Of a stretch of DNA of 64,000 nt, positions 1-8,391 are shown in pieces. The position numbers and the translations under genes were made by a program. The DNA lies in NCBI RefSeq assembly GCF_011059185.1, contig NZ_JAALFE010000009.1, positions 99,543 to 163,542 on the forward strand. The letters are read 5' to 3'. The DNA is from Paragemmobacter kunshanensis (GTDB taxonomy: Bacteria > Pseudomonadota > Alphaproteobacteria > Rhodobacterales > Rhodobacteraceae). Each line of letters opens with the position of its first letter. Position 1 is the first letter of the stretch. The notes beneath the pieces were generated by a model that saw nothing but the letters and a program-made list of their open reading frames with translations, made no database searches and was not told the origin of the DNA.

Positions 1-261
1 ATGTGCTGGCGGAAATCAGATATCGCATCAGGATATGAAGCGACGAATTCGGCAGCGCAGTTCGGCATGGCTTTGGGAAGAAACCTCAGGAATCATTGAT
101 GATTATCGCGCGGCGTGCGGCTGGTAACGAATGGCGCATCCGCGACGCTGCCCTGTCTACTGTATGCAAAATCCTGTTTGCGGAAGGGCTGAGTCGTGGC
201 TCAATCTGCGGATCACGGGGCCGAGGCGGGACAGGAGCCGAGGCAGGACAGGGAGACAGGG
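1..261. other. Leader region before the first hyuA; possible tail of an upstream CDS
   Basis: No gene is recognised here. A reading frame is open from the window edge to a TGA at 97-99; it could be the last 32 codons of an upstream gene, but it resembles nothing I know. An imperfect operator-like palindrome, GCAAA-6 nt-TTTGC, lies at 166-181, about 80 bases before the hyuA start. A LysR-type gene sits in this cluster, so it could be a regulator site, but a 5-bp arm is weak evidence. Confidence 0.3.
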
Positions 262-2358
262 ATGATACGCGTTGGGGTTGATGTCGGCGGGACGTTCACG
301 GACCTGGTGCTGGAGCGGGTCGAAGGCGCGCGGCGGCAGGTCTTCACCCACAAGGTCGCATCTACCATCGCGGATCAGTCGATCGCCGTCGTGCGGGGTG
401 TGGTTGAATTGTGTGCCATCGCGGGCGTGCAGCCGGACCAGATCGACGCGCTGTTTCATGGCACGACGGTGGCGACGAACATCGTGATCGAACGCAACGG
501 GGCCGAGGTGGGGATGATTACCACGCGTGGCTTTCGCGACATTCTGCACATGGGCCGGCACAAGCGGCCGCACAATTTTTCGTTGCAGTTCGACGTGCCA
601 TGGCAGAGCGCACCGCTGATCAAGCGACGCAACCGGATCGTGGTGGACGAGCGCATCCTGCCGCCGGACGGCCGGGTGGAGATGAAGCTGGACGAAGATC
701 AGGTGGAGCGAGCGGCGGAACTGTTCGCCGAACGGGGCTTGGAAGCCGTGGTCGTTGGGTTCCTGTTCTCCTTCCTGAACAACGACCACGAGATGCGTGC
801 GGCGGAAATCGTGCGGCGGGTGTTGCCCGAAGCCTTTGTCTGCGCCTCGTCCGAAGTGGTGAACACGATCCGCGAATACGAGCGGTTCTCGACTGCGGCT
901 ATGAACGCCTATATCGGGCCGAAGACCAAGCGCTATCTGGACAACCTGCAGCGGCGTCTGGCCGGGGCCGGGGTGCGGGCCATCGTGCGGATCATGCAGT
1001 CGAATGGCGGGATCAGCACGGTGGAGCAGGCCAGCCGGAACCCGGTGGGGCTGTTGCTGTCGGGTCCGGCGGGGGGGGTGATCGGCGGGCGCTGGACCGG
1101 CGCTGCCTGCGATCAGCGCGACATCATCACGATAGATATCGGCGGTACCTCGGCCGATATCAGCGTGATCCGCGACGGGGCCCTGACGATCAAGAATCCG
1201 CGCGACACGGAGGTGGCTCATCTGCCCGTGCTGGTGCCGATGATCGACATCGACGCCATCGGCGCGGGGGGCGGATCCATTGCCTATGTCGACAGCGGCG
1301 GGGCGTTCCGGGTTGGGCCGAAATCGGCAGGGGCGGAGCCGGGGCCCGCCTGTTACGGCAAGGGCGGCACGCATCCCACGGTGACGGATGCACAGGTGGT
1401 GCTGGGGCGGCTGGATCCCGAGCATTTCCTGGGCGGCGGGCTGGCGATTGATCCGGCCCTGTCGGAGCAGGCGATCCGCATGCATCTGGCCGAGCCGCTT
1501 GGCATGAGCGTGAAGGACGCGGCGCTGGGCGTTCTGAAGATCATCAACAACAACATGGCGCTTGCAATTGCCTCTAATTCCGTGGCGCGGGGGATTGATC
1601 CGAGGAACTACAGCCTGATGGCCTTTGGCGGGGCGGGGCCCCTGCATGGGGTGGCGCTGGGCGAGATGATCGCGGCGAAGAACGTGATCTCGCCCTTGCA
1701 TCCGGGGATCACGGCGGCGATGGGCCTTCTGGTGACGGAGCCGCGCTATGAATTCACCCAGTCTTCGCTGGCGATTCTGCAGGCGGCGGGCGCGGCGGAA
1801 CTGGCGGCGGTGAACGGGGTCTACGACCGGCTGAAGGAGGAGGCGGCGGCGCAGCTGGCGGCGGACGGGATTCCGCCGGAGCGGCAGAAGTTCGAGAGGG
1901 TGGCCGAGTGCCGCTATGTCGGGCAGGGCTTCGAGTTGCGGGTACCGGTGCCTGACGGGCCTTTCACGGCGGAGAGCGCGCAGGAAATGGCGCGGCGGTT
2001 CTTTGCGGTGCATCGCACGGAATATGGCCATGCCTTTGAGGATCAGGCGGTGCAGATGGTCACCCTGCGGGTGATCGGATCGTCGGAGTCTGACACGCTG
2101 ATGCTGCCAATGCTGGAGACCGGGGGGCGGCGGAACCCTTCGGAGGCGGCGCTTTACGCCCGGCTCACCACCTTTGACAGCGGCGAGACGATCCAGACGC
2201 CGCGCTTTGACCGGATGAAGCTAAGGGCGGCAGATGTCGTCGTGGGGCCTGCCGTGATCGTGCAGCAGAATTCGACCACCATCGTGCCGCCCGGCTATGC
2301 CGCGACGGTGCGCAAGATCGGCGATCTGGTGATCGCCCGCGACATGCAGGAGGGCTGA
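262..2358 (+). CDS. hyuA: HyuA-type hydantoinase/5-oxoprolinase subunit A (copy 1)
   Basis: Predicted 698-residue ATP-binding subunit of an ATP-dependent cyclic-amide hydrolase (N-methylhydantoinase A, acetophenone-carboxylase and caprolactamase relatives). The N-terminal Hydant_A_N phosphate-binding motif DVGGTFTD is at residues 7-14, and HGTTVATN follows near residue 65. The hydantoinase_A domain shows the actin-like motif DIGGTSAD near 292 and GAGGGSIA near 334. I chose ATG 262 because it puts DVGGTFTD at the usual distance from the start and has a purine-rich GGGAGACAGGG just upstream; an in-frame ATG at 196 would add 22 low-complexity residues. The partner HyuB starts 4 bases after the stop, so the two are co-translated. 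In characterised relatives HyuA phosphorylates the ring carbonyl and HyuB completes hydrolysis. The substrate here is unknown. Confidence 0.9.
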   Translation: MIRVGVDVGGTFTDLVLERVEGARRQVFTHKVASTIADQSIAVVRGVVELCAIAGVQPDQIDALFHGTTVATNIVIERNGAEVGMITTRGFRDILHMGRHKRPHNFSLQFDVPWQSAPLIKRRNRIVVDERILPPDGRVEMKLDEDQVERAAELFAERGLEAVVVGFLFSFLNNDHEMRAAEIVRRVLPEAFVCASSEVVNTIREYERFSTAAMNAYIGPKTKRYLDNLQRRLAGAGVRAIVRIMQSNGGISTVEQASRNPVGLLLSGPAGGVIGGRWTGAACDQRDIITIDIGGTSADISVIRDGALTIKNPRDTEVAHLPVLVPMIDIDAIGAGGGSIAYVDSGGAFRVGPKSAGAEPGPACYGKGGTHPTVTDAQVVLGRLDPEHFLGGGLAIDPALSEQAIRMHLAEPLGMSVKDAALGVLKIINNNMALAIASNSVARGIDPRNYSLMAFGGAGPLHGVALGEMIAAKNVISPLHPGITAAMGLLVTEPRYEFTQSSLAILQAAGAAELAAVNGVYDRLKEEAAAQLAADGIPPERQKFERVAECRYVGQGFELRVPVPDGPFTAESAQEMARRFFAVHRTEYGHAFEDQAVQMVTLRVIGSSESDTLMLPMLETGGRRNPSEAALYARLTTFDSGETIQTPRFDRMKLRAADVVVGPAVIVQQNSTTIVPPGYAATVRKIGDLVIARDMQEG

Positions 2359-2361
2359 GAT

Positions 2362-4149
2362 ATGGGGCAGGACATGGACAGGACCATTGATCCGATCACC
2401 TTGCAGGTCATCGGGGGGGCGCTGCATGCGATCGCCGAGCAGATGGGGAACGTGCTGTACCGCATGTCCTATTCGTCGATCATCCGCGAAAGCCAGGACC
2501 TTGGCGCGGGGTTGTTCGATCTGGATTACAATACGCTGTGCGAAAGCGATTCCACACCAATGCATATCGGGTCGATCCCCGGCTATCTGCGCGGGATCGA
2601 GAAGAGTATTCCCAAGGATTCCTGGCGGCCAGGGGATGTGGTGATCCACAACCACCCCTATTACGGAGCCAGCCATTCGCCCGATATCGGGATCGTGATG
2701 CCGATCTTCTATCGCGGCGAGCTGGTCGGATTTTCGGCCAATACGGCGCATCACCTGGATATCGGGGCGGCAACGCCGGGGCTGATCATCGACGTGCCGG
2801 ATGTCTTTGCCGAGGGCATGTTGCTGAACGGGCTGAAGCTGGCCGAGGCGGGTGTCCGGAACGAGACGCTCTGGCGCTATATCAGTGGCAATACGCGGGT
2901 GCCCGGGCTGGTGATGCGCGATCTGGAAGCGCAGATCGCGGCGGCGGAACTGGGGGTGAAGCGCTATTGCGAGCTGATGGACACCTATGGGCGCGACACC
3001 GTGGAACAGGCCGCGGCGCAGCTCATGGACTATTCCGAGCGCATGTTGCGGCGCGAGATCGCCAAGATCCCCGACGGGGATTACACCGCCGAAGGGTTCA
3101 TGGATGATGACGGGCGGACGCGTGACGTGCGGCTGCCGATCAAGGTGACAGTGCGGGTGCGGGGCGATGATGTGGAGGTGGACCTGACCGGGTCTTCGCC
3201 TCAGGTGCCCACGGCTTTCAACGTGCCCTTCGAGGGTTCCACCAAGGTGGCCTGCTATTTCGCCTTCCGGGCGTTGCTGCTGGATACCTATACCAATCAG
3301 GAATACATCCCGCAGAACGAGGGGTCATTCCGGCCGGTGAAGGTGACGGCGCCGCTCGGGTCCATCTTCAACCCGATCGCACCCGCCGCCTGCGAGGCGC
3401 GGTTCAACCAGATCCAGCGTGTCGTGGACCTGATCATCAAGGCACTGGCACCGGTCCTGCCGGAGAAATCGACGGCGGGGAATGCGGCCTGTCTTTCCTT
3501 TGCCTCTTATTCGGGCGTGCGCGAGAGCGGGGATTACTGGGTGTTGATCGAGGTGAACGAAGCGGCGATGGGGGGGCGGCCCCATTCCGATGGGCCGGAC
3601 ACGATCGAGGAATTGATGCGCAACACGCGCAACAACCCGCTGGAGGATCTGGGCATGCATCTGCCGATGATCTGCGACCGCTACGAGATCCGCGACGACG
3701 TGTTCCCGGGGGCGGGAAAGTATCGTGGGGGCATGGGCGTGGTGAAATCCCAGCGCTTTCTTACTCCGGGCTTCATGACGCATGAAAGCGACAGGAACGA
3801 GGACGCGCCCTGGGGGATCTTTGGCGGGACGGATGGCGTTCCGGCGCGGGTGCGTATCCACAATGCGGCGCGGGCAGAGGAGCCGCGCGATGTGCATGCC
3901 AAATTCTCGGGCATGCGGGCCGAGTTGGGGGATGTTGTCAGCTATCTGTCGCCATGCGGGGGCGGGTTCGGCAACCCGTTGGAGCGTGCGCCGGCCAAGG
4001 TGCTGGACGATTTGCTGGATGGTTTCATCAGTGCAGACCATGCGCGCGAGGTTTATGGCGTGGTCTTCAAGCCTGTCTCCAACGGCTATGGCTGGGGGTT
4101 GGACGAAGCCGCGACCGAGGCCCTGCGCGCCCAGCGTCGCGTGGCATAG
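2362..4149 (+). CDS. hyuB: HyuB-type hydantoinase/5-oxoprolinase subunit B (copy 1)
   Basis: The 595-residue HyuB subunit (Hydantoinase_B family), obligate partner of the HyuA ending 4 bases upstream. Family landmarks are the N-terminal DPITLQVIGGAL, the histidine-rich stretch HNHPYYGASHSPDIG near residue 96, AHHLDIG, the glycine/lysine segment GAGKYRGGMG, and the C-terminal GGGFGNPLERAP found in nearly all HyuB proteins. An AGGAGGG Shine-Dalgarno sequence overlaps the hyuA stop and supports ATG 2362; a second in-frame ATG at 2374 is possible. With HyuA it would open a cyclic amide or hydantoin ring in the cytoplasm at the cost of ATP, or carboxylate a ketone as in acetophenone carboxylase. 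Family assignment is secure; the substrate is not. Confidence 0.9.
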   Translation: MGQDMDRTIDPITLQVIGGALHAIAEQMGNVLYRMSYSSIIRESQDLGAGLFDLDYNTLCESDSTPMHIGSIPGYLRGIEKSIPKDSWRPGDVVIHNHPYYGASHSPDIGIVMPIFYRGELVGFSANTAHHLDIGAATPGLIIDVPDVFAEGMLLNGLKLAEAGVRNETLWRYISGNTRVPGLVMRDLEAQIAAAELGVKRYCELMDTYGRDTVEQAAAQLMDYSERMLRREIAKIPDGDYTAEGFMDDDGRTRDVRLPIKVTVRVRGDDVEVDLTGSSPQVPTAFNVPFEGSTKVACYFAFRALLLDTYTNQEYIPQNEGSFRPVKVTAPLGSIFNPIAPAACEARFNQIQRVVDLIIKALAPVLPEKSTAGNAACLSFASYSGVRESGDYWVLIEVNEAAMGGRPHSDGPDTIEELMRNTRNNPLEDLGMHLPMICDRYEIRDDVFPGAGKYRGGMGVVKSQRFLTPGFMTHESDRNEDAPWGIFGGTDGVPARVRIHNAARAEEPRDVHAKFSGMRAELGDVVSYLSPCGGGFGNPLERAPAKVLDDLLDGFISADHAREVYGVVFKPVSNGYGWGLDEAATEALRAQRRVA

Positions 4150-4166
4150 GGAGCGGGGTAGGGCGG

Positions 4167-5090
4167 TTGGAATTTGTCGATCTGCAGTATTTCGTAAGCA
4201 TTGCCGAAACCGGAAGCTTCACGAAATCGGCCTTGCAGAACAATGTCGCGCAATCGGCATTGAGCCGCCGCGTGCGCGATCTTGAGGCGGAGATGGGCAC
4301 GGCGCTGTTCTATCGAAACGGCCGTGGGGTGGTGCTGACCGAGGCGGGGGAGACGTTTCTTGCTGCCGCGCGGGGGATACTCGCGCAGCGCGAGGCCTTG
4401 CGGCAGGACATGCGCCGCGCCTCGGGCGAGTTGGACGGGACCGTGAAGCTGGCGGTGCCGCCCTCGGTCGGGCTGGTGCTGCTGGCGCCCCTGCTTCGCC
4501 AGATCCGGGCGGACCATCCGCGCATCCGGATGCGGGTGCTGGAGGGGTTCAGCGGGCATGTGGCGGACTGGCTGGCGGCGGGCAAGGTCGATCTGGCGGT
4601 GCTCTACAAGATGAAGTCCAGCACGCTGCTGGATGCGGAACATCTGTTGTTCGAGGACATGTTCCTGATTTCGGCCCCCGATGCACCGCCCATCGGGCGG
4701 GCGGATGCGGTGAGCATGGCAGAGGTGGCGGGCGAGGAATTGGTATTGCCGGGCAGCCCGCACGGATTGCGGCTGCTGGTCGAAGATGCGGCGGCGCGGG
4801 CGCAGGTGACGCTGACCGTGGGCATGGAGGTGGAAACGCTGCCCACGATTTATGATCTGGTGCGTACGGGCGGTCTGCGGACGATCCTGCCGCTGGCGGC
4901 GGTGAAGGAGCAGGTCGCAGAGGGGCGGCTGCGGGCGCAGCACATCATGGATCCGGTGATCAGCCGCGAGCTGATCCTGGCCCATGCGCCGCATCGGGCA
5001 GCGGCACCGGTGACGAAGGCCGTCGTGCGGTTGATCCGCAGCAAGATCGGGGAATTAGTCCGCTCGGGCGCCTGGGACGGGCGCATCTGA
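4167..5090 (+). CDS. LysR-family transcriptional regulator
   Basis: A 307-residue LysR-type regulator. The first ~60 residues form the winged helix (LQYFVSIAETGSFTKSA ... QSALSRRVRDLEAEMG), then the usual linker helix and a two-lobed periplasmic-binding-protein-like effector domain (from about residue 90, GTVKLAVPPSVG). The start is taken as TTG 4167, because translation from there begins at the canonical LEFVDLQYFV; upstream in-frame starts would overlap hyuB and add non-homologous residues. A GGAG lies just upstream. It is co-directional with, and 17 bases after, hyuB, so unlike most LysR genes it is not divergent from an obvious target. It most likely controls the first hyuAB or the oxidoreductase genes that follow. 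Confidence 0.85.
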   Translation: MEFVDLQYFVSIAETGSFTKSALQNNVAQSALSRRVRDLEAEMGTALFYRNGRGVVLTEAGETFLAAARGILAQREALRQDMRRASGELDGTVKLAVPPSVGLVLLAPLLRQIRADHPRIRMRVLEGFSGHVADWLAAGKVDLAVLYKMKSSTLLDAEHLLFEDMFLISAPDAPPIGRADAVSMAEVAGEELVLPGSPHGLRLLVEDAAARAQVTLTVGMEVETLPTIYDLVRTGGLRTILPLAAVKEQVAEGRLRAQHIMDPVISRELILAHAPHRAAAPVTKAVVRLIRSKIGELVRSGAWDGRI

Positions 5091-5115
5091 GCGGGGTCAA
5101 ATCAGGGAGATCAGG

Positions 5116-6297
5116 ATGAGCGAAGCCTATCCGACACTGTTTTCACCCGTGACGCTGGGGCCGATGACCCTGCGGAACAGGATTGCCATGGCACCGCTGA
5201 CCCGCCAGATGGCCCATGCCGATGGCACGCCGACGGACGAGATGGCAGCCTATTACGCCCGGCGCGCGCGGGGTGGCTTGGGGCTGATCATCACGGAAGG
5301 CACCTATGAGCAGGAGGCCTTCCAGTCGCGGGCCTATCTGTCGCAGCCGGGCATCGCCAATGCCGCCCATGTGGCCGGCTGGCGACCGGTCTGCGAGGCG
5401 GTCCATGCGCACGGGGCGAAGATTGTCATCCAGTTGATGCATGGGGGGCGGGTGTCGGATCCGCGCGTTCTAGGCGGCGCGCCGCCGGTCAGTGCTTCGG
5501 CCACGCAAAGCGGCGGATGGACGCTTTATACGGACAATGACTATGAAAAGGGCATCCGCAACATTCAGGGAGCCTGGCCGAAGGTGACATTCGGCCAGGC
5601 CCGGGCGCTGACGGTGGAGGAGATCCACGCGGTTGCGGACGGGTTTGCAGCCGGGGCGAAGCGGGCCGTCGAGGCGGGGGCGGACGGCGTGGAGGTGCAT
5701 GGCGCGAACGGCTATCTGCTTTGGCAGTTCATCACGCCCAAGACCAACCTGCGCACGGATGAATTTGGCGGCAGCCCGGAGAACAACGTCCGGTTCGCGC
5801 GGCTGGTGGGCGAGAGGATCCGGGCCGCCATCGGGCCGGACAAGGCGATCATCCTGCGGCTGTCGCAGGATGGGGTGGATGATTTCACCGGGGCCTGGCC
5901 CGGCGGCACCGCCTATGCCAAGGCGGTGGGCAAGGCGCTTGCGGGGTCGGATTACGACGCGCTGCATTGGGCAAGTTTCAACTATCTGGACAACCGATTT
6001 GCCGATGATCCGACGCCGATGCCGACGGTAATACGCCGGGCGTCAGGGTTGCCGGTGATCACCAACGGGGGGATCGCCGATGGCGCGCAGGCGGAAGCCG
6101 CGCTGACATCCGGGGCCGGCGACATGGTGGCCATAGGGAGGCCGATCTTTGCCCATCCCGACTGGCCCTATATCGTGCGGTCGGGGGTTCCCTATCCCTG
6201 GCTGGACTTTGACCGGAAATACGTGGTCCAGCCGCCGCTGGATTTCGGGCTGGCCTATCCGACGGGCCTTGTCGATCCGGGCTGGCCTCTGCCATGA
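5116..6297 (+). CDS. Old-yellow-enzyme family NADH:flavin oxidoreductase
   Basis: A 393-residue FMN-dependent TIM-barrel oxidoreductase of the OYE family. Seen: an N-terminal LFSPVTLGPMTLRNRIAMAP strand typical of the family, HGAKIVIQLMHGGR, the active-site His/Asn pair in VHGANGYLL, and NLRTDEFGGSPENNVRF, a hallmark of the phosphate-binding side. These enzymes reduce activated C=C bonds with NAD(P)H, and some demethylate or cleave small substrates. It has a good GGGAGATCAGG ribosome-binding site and overlaps the next gene by ATGA, so it is co-translated with the dehydratase-like protein. A role in saturating an unsaturated ring-opening product is inference from position. Confidence 0.85.
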   Translation: MSEAYPTLFSPVTLGPMTLRNRIAMAPLTRQMAHADGTPTDEMAAYYARRARGGLGLIITEGTYEQEAFQSRAYLSQPGIANAAHVAGWRPVCEAVHAHGAKIVIQLMHGGRVSDPRVLGGAPPVSASATQSGGWTLYTDNDYEKGIRNIQGAWPKVTFGQARALTVEEIHAVADGFAAGAKRAVEAGADGVEVHGANGYLLWQFITPKTNLRTDEFGGSPENNVRFARLVGERIRAAIGPDKAIILRLSQDGVDDFTGAWPGGTAYAKAVGKALAGSDYDALHWASFNYLDNRFADDPTPMPTVIRRASGLPVITNGGIADGAQAEAALTSGAGDMVAIGRPIFAHPDWPYIVRSGVPYPWLDFDRKYVVQPPLDFGLAYPTGLVDPGWPLP

Positions 6298-7118
6298 GCG
6301 GGGACCATGCCGATTGGATCGGGCGGGGGACGGTCCGCAGGGACCGGCTGTCGACGCGTCTGATCGGCCAGTTCCGGGCGACGCTGCCCGACCTGCTGTG
6401 CGAGGAGGAGGTGCCACCGGGGCTGTTCTGGACCCTGGCCCCGGATGCGTTGCCGCCCGAGGATCTGGGGCGGGACGGGCATGCGCGGCCGGGGATCGCG
6501 CTGCCCGCGCTGCCCTTGCCGCGCCGGATGTGGGCGGGGGGGGAGATCAGGTTTCTCCATCCCCTGCAGGCGGATGATGAGGTGGAGCGCGACAGCCGGA
6601 TCGAAGCGATCACACAGAAAACGGGATCGACGGGAGCACTGATCTTCATCGCGGTGCGGCACGACTATCGGGTGGGGGCTCGGCTGTGCATCAGCGAGCG
6701 GCAGGATCTTGTCTATCGCGCCGATCCGGTGCCGGGGCAGGCGGTGCCGGATCATCCCCCGGCACCCGACCTTGGGCAGCCGGTGGCGGCGGTGGCGTTA
6801 CTGTCCGATCCGGTGCGGCTGTTCCGGTTTTCGGCCATGACCTTCAACGGCCATCGCATCCATTATGACGCCGATTATGCGCGACAGGTGGAGGGCTATG
6901 GTGGGCTGGTGGTGCATGGGCCGTTGCAGGCGGTGGCGATGATGAACCTTGCGACGAAGGTGCTGGGGCATGTGCCGGAGGTGTTTTCCTATCGCGGCCT
7001 GTCCCCCCTGATCGCGGGCGAGGCGGCCGAAGTGCAGGCGCATCGCGACGACGCAGGGCTGGCCCTGCGCGTGGTGAAGACGGGCGGATCCGTGACCATG
7101 GCGGGGCGGGCGGGATAG
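6294..7118 (+). CDS. FAS1/MaoC-like hot-dog dehydratase (HTD2 type)
   Basis: A 274-residue protein resembling HTD2/mesaconyl-CoA-hydratase-type double hot-dog enzymes. The N-terminal half contains the degenerate FAS1-like hot-dog (PRRMWAGGEIRFLHPL). The C-terminal half carries the family signature FNGHRIHYDADYARQVEGY followed by GLVVHGP, which holds the catalytic hydratase His and substrate-positioning residues. The likely reaction is reversible hydration of an enoyl thioester. It overlaps the flavin reductase by four bases (ATGA), so the two probably act in sequence. It converges on the AraC-type gene with a gap of 3 bases. Family is fairly certain, substrate unknown. Confidence 0.75.
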   Translation: MSGDHADWIGRGTVRRDRLSTRLIGQFRATLPDLLCEEEVPPGLFWTLAPDALPPEDLGRDGHARPGIALPALPLPRRMWAGGEIRFLHPLQADDEVERDSRIEAITQKTGSTGALIFIAVRHDYRVGARLCISERQDLVYRADPVPGQAVPDHPPAPDLGQPVAAVALLSDPVRLFRFSAMTFNGHRIHYDADYARQVEGYGGLVVHGPLQAVAMMNLATKVLGHVPEVFSYRGLSPLIAGEAAEVQAHRDDAGLALRVVKTGGSVTMAGRAG

Positions 7119-7121
7119 ACG

Positions 7122-8081
7122 TCAGTCGTTGCACGCCGCGGTGATCTGCGCGCGATAGCCGGACGGGGTCTGGCCGAACTTTGCCTTGAACAGGCGCGAA
7201 AACTGCGCCTGGTCGGAAAATCCGAAGCGATATGCAATGTCGGACATCTGGCCGGGATTGGGCATCTGGAGCAGGTCGCGCGCGGCCTTGAGACGTTCTT
7301 CCCGGACGAATTGCGAGACGGTGCAGTTCACCTCGGCAAAGAGTTCATGAAGGTAGCGCTTCGAGATGCCCACGGCGTCGGCGATGATTTCCGGCGAGAG
7401 ATCGGGGTTCGACAGATCCCGCAGGATCACGTTTTCGGCGCGCCGGCGGTGGGCATCGCGCACCGAAGAGCCGGCACCCTGTTCCACCTCGCTCGTCCGG
7501 TCGAGGGCGAGGGCGAGGAGTTCGACCAGATGGCGGCTGAGGACAGCATCGCTATTGGGATCGGAGCTGGCATGGCGTTGGATCTGCTGCGCCATGGTGG
7601 TGAAGAGGGAGCCGATGCCTTCGCGCCCGTTGAAGACCAGGGCGCAGTAGCGATCGGGATTGCGGAGCTTGGTCGCGAGGACGGGCTTTGCGATCTTGAG
7701 CACACAGAGGTCGTTCGCGTTGGCATAGGAGAAGCGATAGGGTTCGTCGCCGCGTTCCAGGATGAAGCCGCCCGGATCGCAGCGCACCTCGCGGCCCAGT
7801 TGGCGGAAATCGACGGGCGACTTGCGTGGGATTGTGATGAGGTACTGCTCTTCCGTGGCGGAGGAGATGTGATGGCGGTGGCGTTCGTACTGCACCGCTT
7901 CGGTACACAGGCGCGACAGCGAGATATCGCCAACGTTGCTGTGTTCGAGCTGGCCTTCGAACCGTGCGGCATCGCGGAAGGTCAGGTCGAGCGGGAAATA
8001 CGCCTCGGCGATCACCGCGTTCCAGTGCCCGGCGCGCGCCGACGCGGGCAGTCTGTCCGTGCTGTGCAGGCTGCGTGTCAT
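7122..8081 (-). CDS. AraC-family transcriptional regulator
   Basis: A 319-residue regulator read leftward. The C-terminal ~100 residues are a standard AraC double helix-turn-helix: NPDLSPEIIADAVGISKRYL, then SDIAYRFGFSDQAQFSRLFK and GQTPSGYR. The N-terminal ~200 residues look like the AraC-binding-like domain of the FeaR/XylS type. I chose the ATG at 8081, giving MTRSLHSTDRLP...; upstream codons in the same frame are Pro/Arg-rich and intrude on the divergent promoter. The gene is divergent from the second hyuB (8392), the classic layout for a regulator of that operon. Direct TGACAA repeats in the shared promoter region may be its sites. Confidence 0.88.
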   Translation of the reverse strand: MTRSLHSTDRLPASARAGHWNAVIAEAYFPLDLTFRDAARFEGQLEHSNVGDISLSRLCTEAVQYERHRHHISSATEEQYLITIPRKSPVDFRQLGREVRCDPGGFILERGDEPYRFSYANANDLCVLKIAKPVLATKLRNPDRYCALVFNGREGIGSLFTTMAQQIQRHASSDPNSDAVLSRHLVELLALALDRTSEVEQGAGSSVRDAHRRRAENVILRDLSNPDLSPEIIADAVGISKRYLHELFAEVNCTVSQFVREERLKAARDLLQMPNPGQMSDIAYRFGFSDQAQFSRLFKAKFGQTPSGYRAQITAACND

Positions 8082-8391
8082 TGGGTGTGCCCACCGTTTC
8101 CGGGTGCGTGTCGTATTCAATGATCCTCTTTGCGGGACAGGAGTCAATTCCGCAATGCAATCCAGATATGCCGTGGCGCGACCGCCCGGTGAAGTTTCGC
8201 GCCGAGGTGCGCGGAGTGACAAATCCTTGTGCGCCCGGTGACAAGACGGAGGGGCAGGGGTGCTGCAACCTGTCGGCAAGAACCAATGACAAGGCCGGGA
8301 TTCGGCCGACACAGGGAGAGCGATTCCGATCCGTCCGCAGGGACTGCGGCGACGAGGATCCCTGTGCGGCGATCCCCCAGAGGAGGATGAC
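8082..8391. promoter_or_regulatory. Divergent promoter region with TGACAA direct repeats
   Basis: 310 bases separate the AraC gene (leftward) from hyuB copy 2 (rightward). TGACAA occurs in the same orientation at 8217-8222, 8239-8244 and 8287-8292. The first two are 22 bp apart, about two helical turns, which is the usual spacing of AraC/XylS half-sites. The first lies in an ACAA-4-TTGT palindrome. No confident -35/-10 pair was found. The hyuB ribosome-binding site AGAGGAGGA ends 5 bases before its ATG. Confidence 0.45.
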
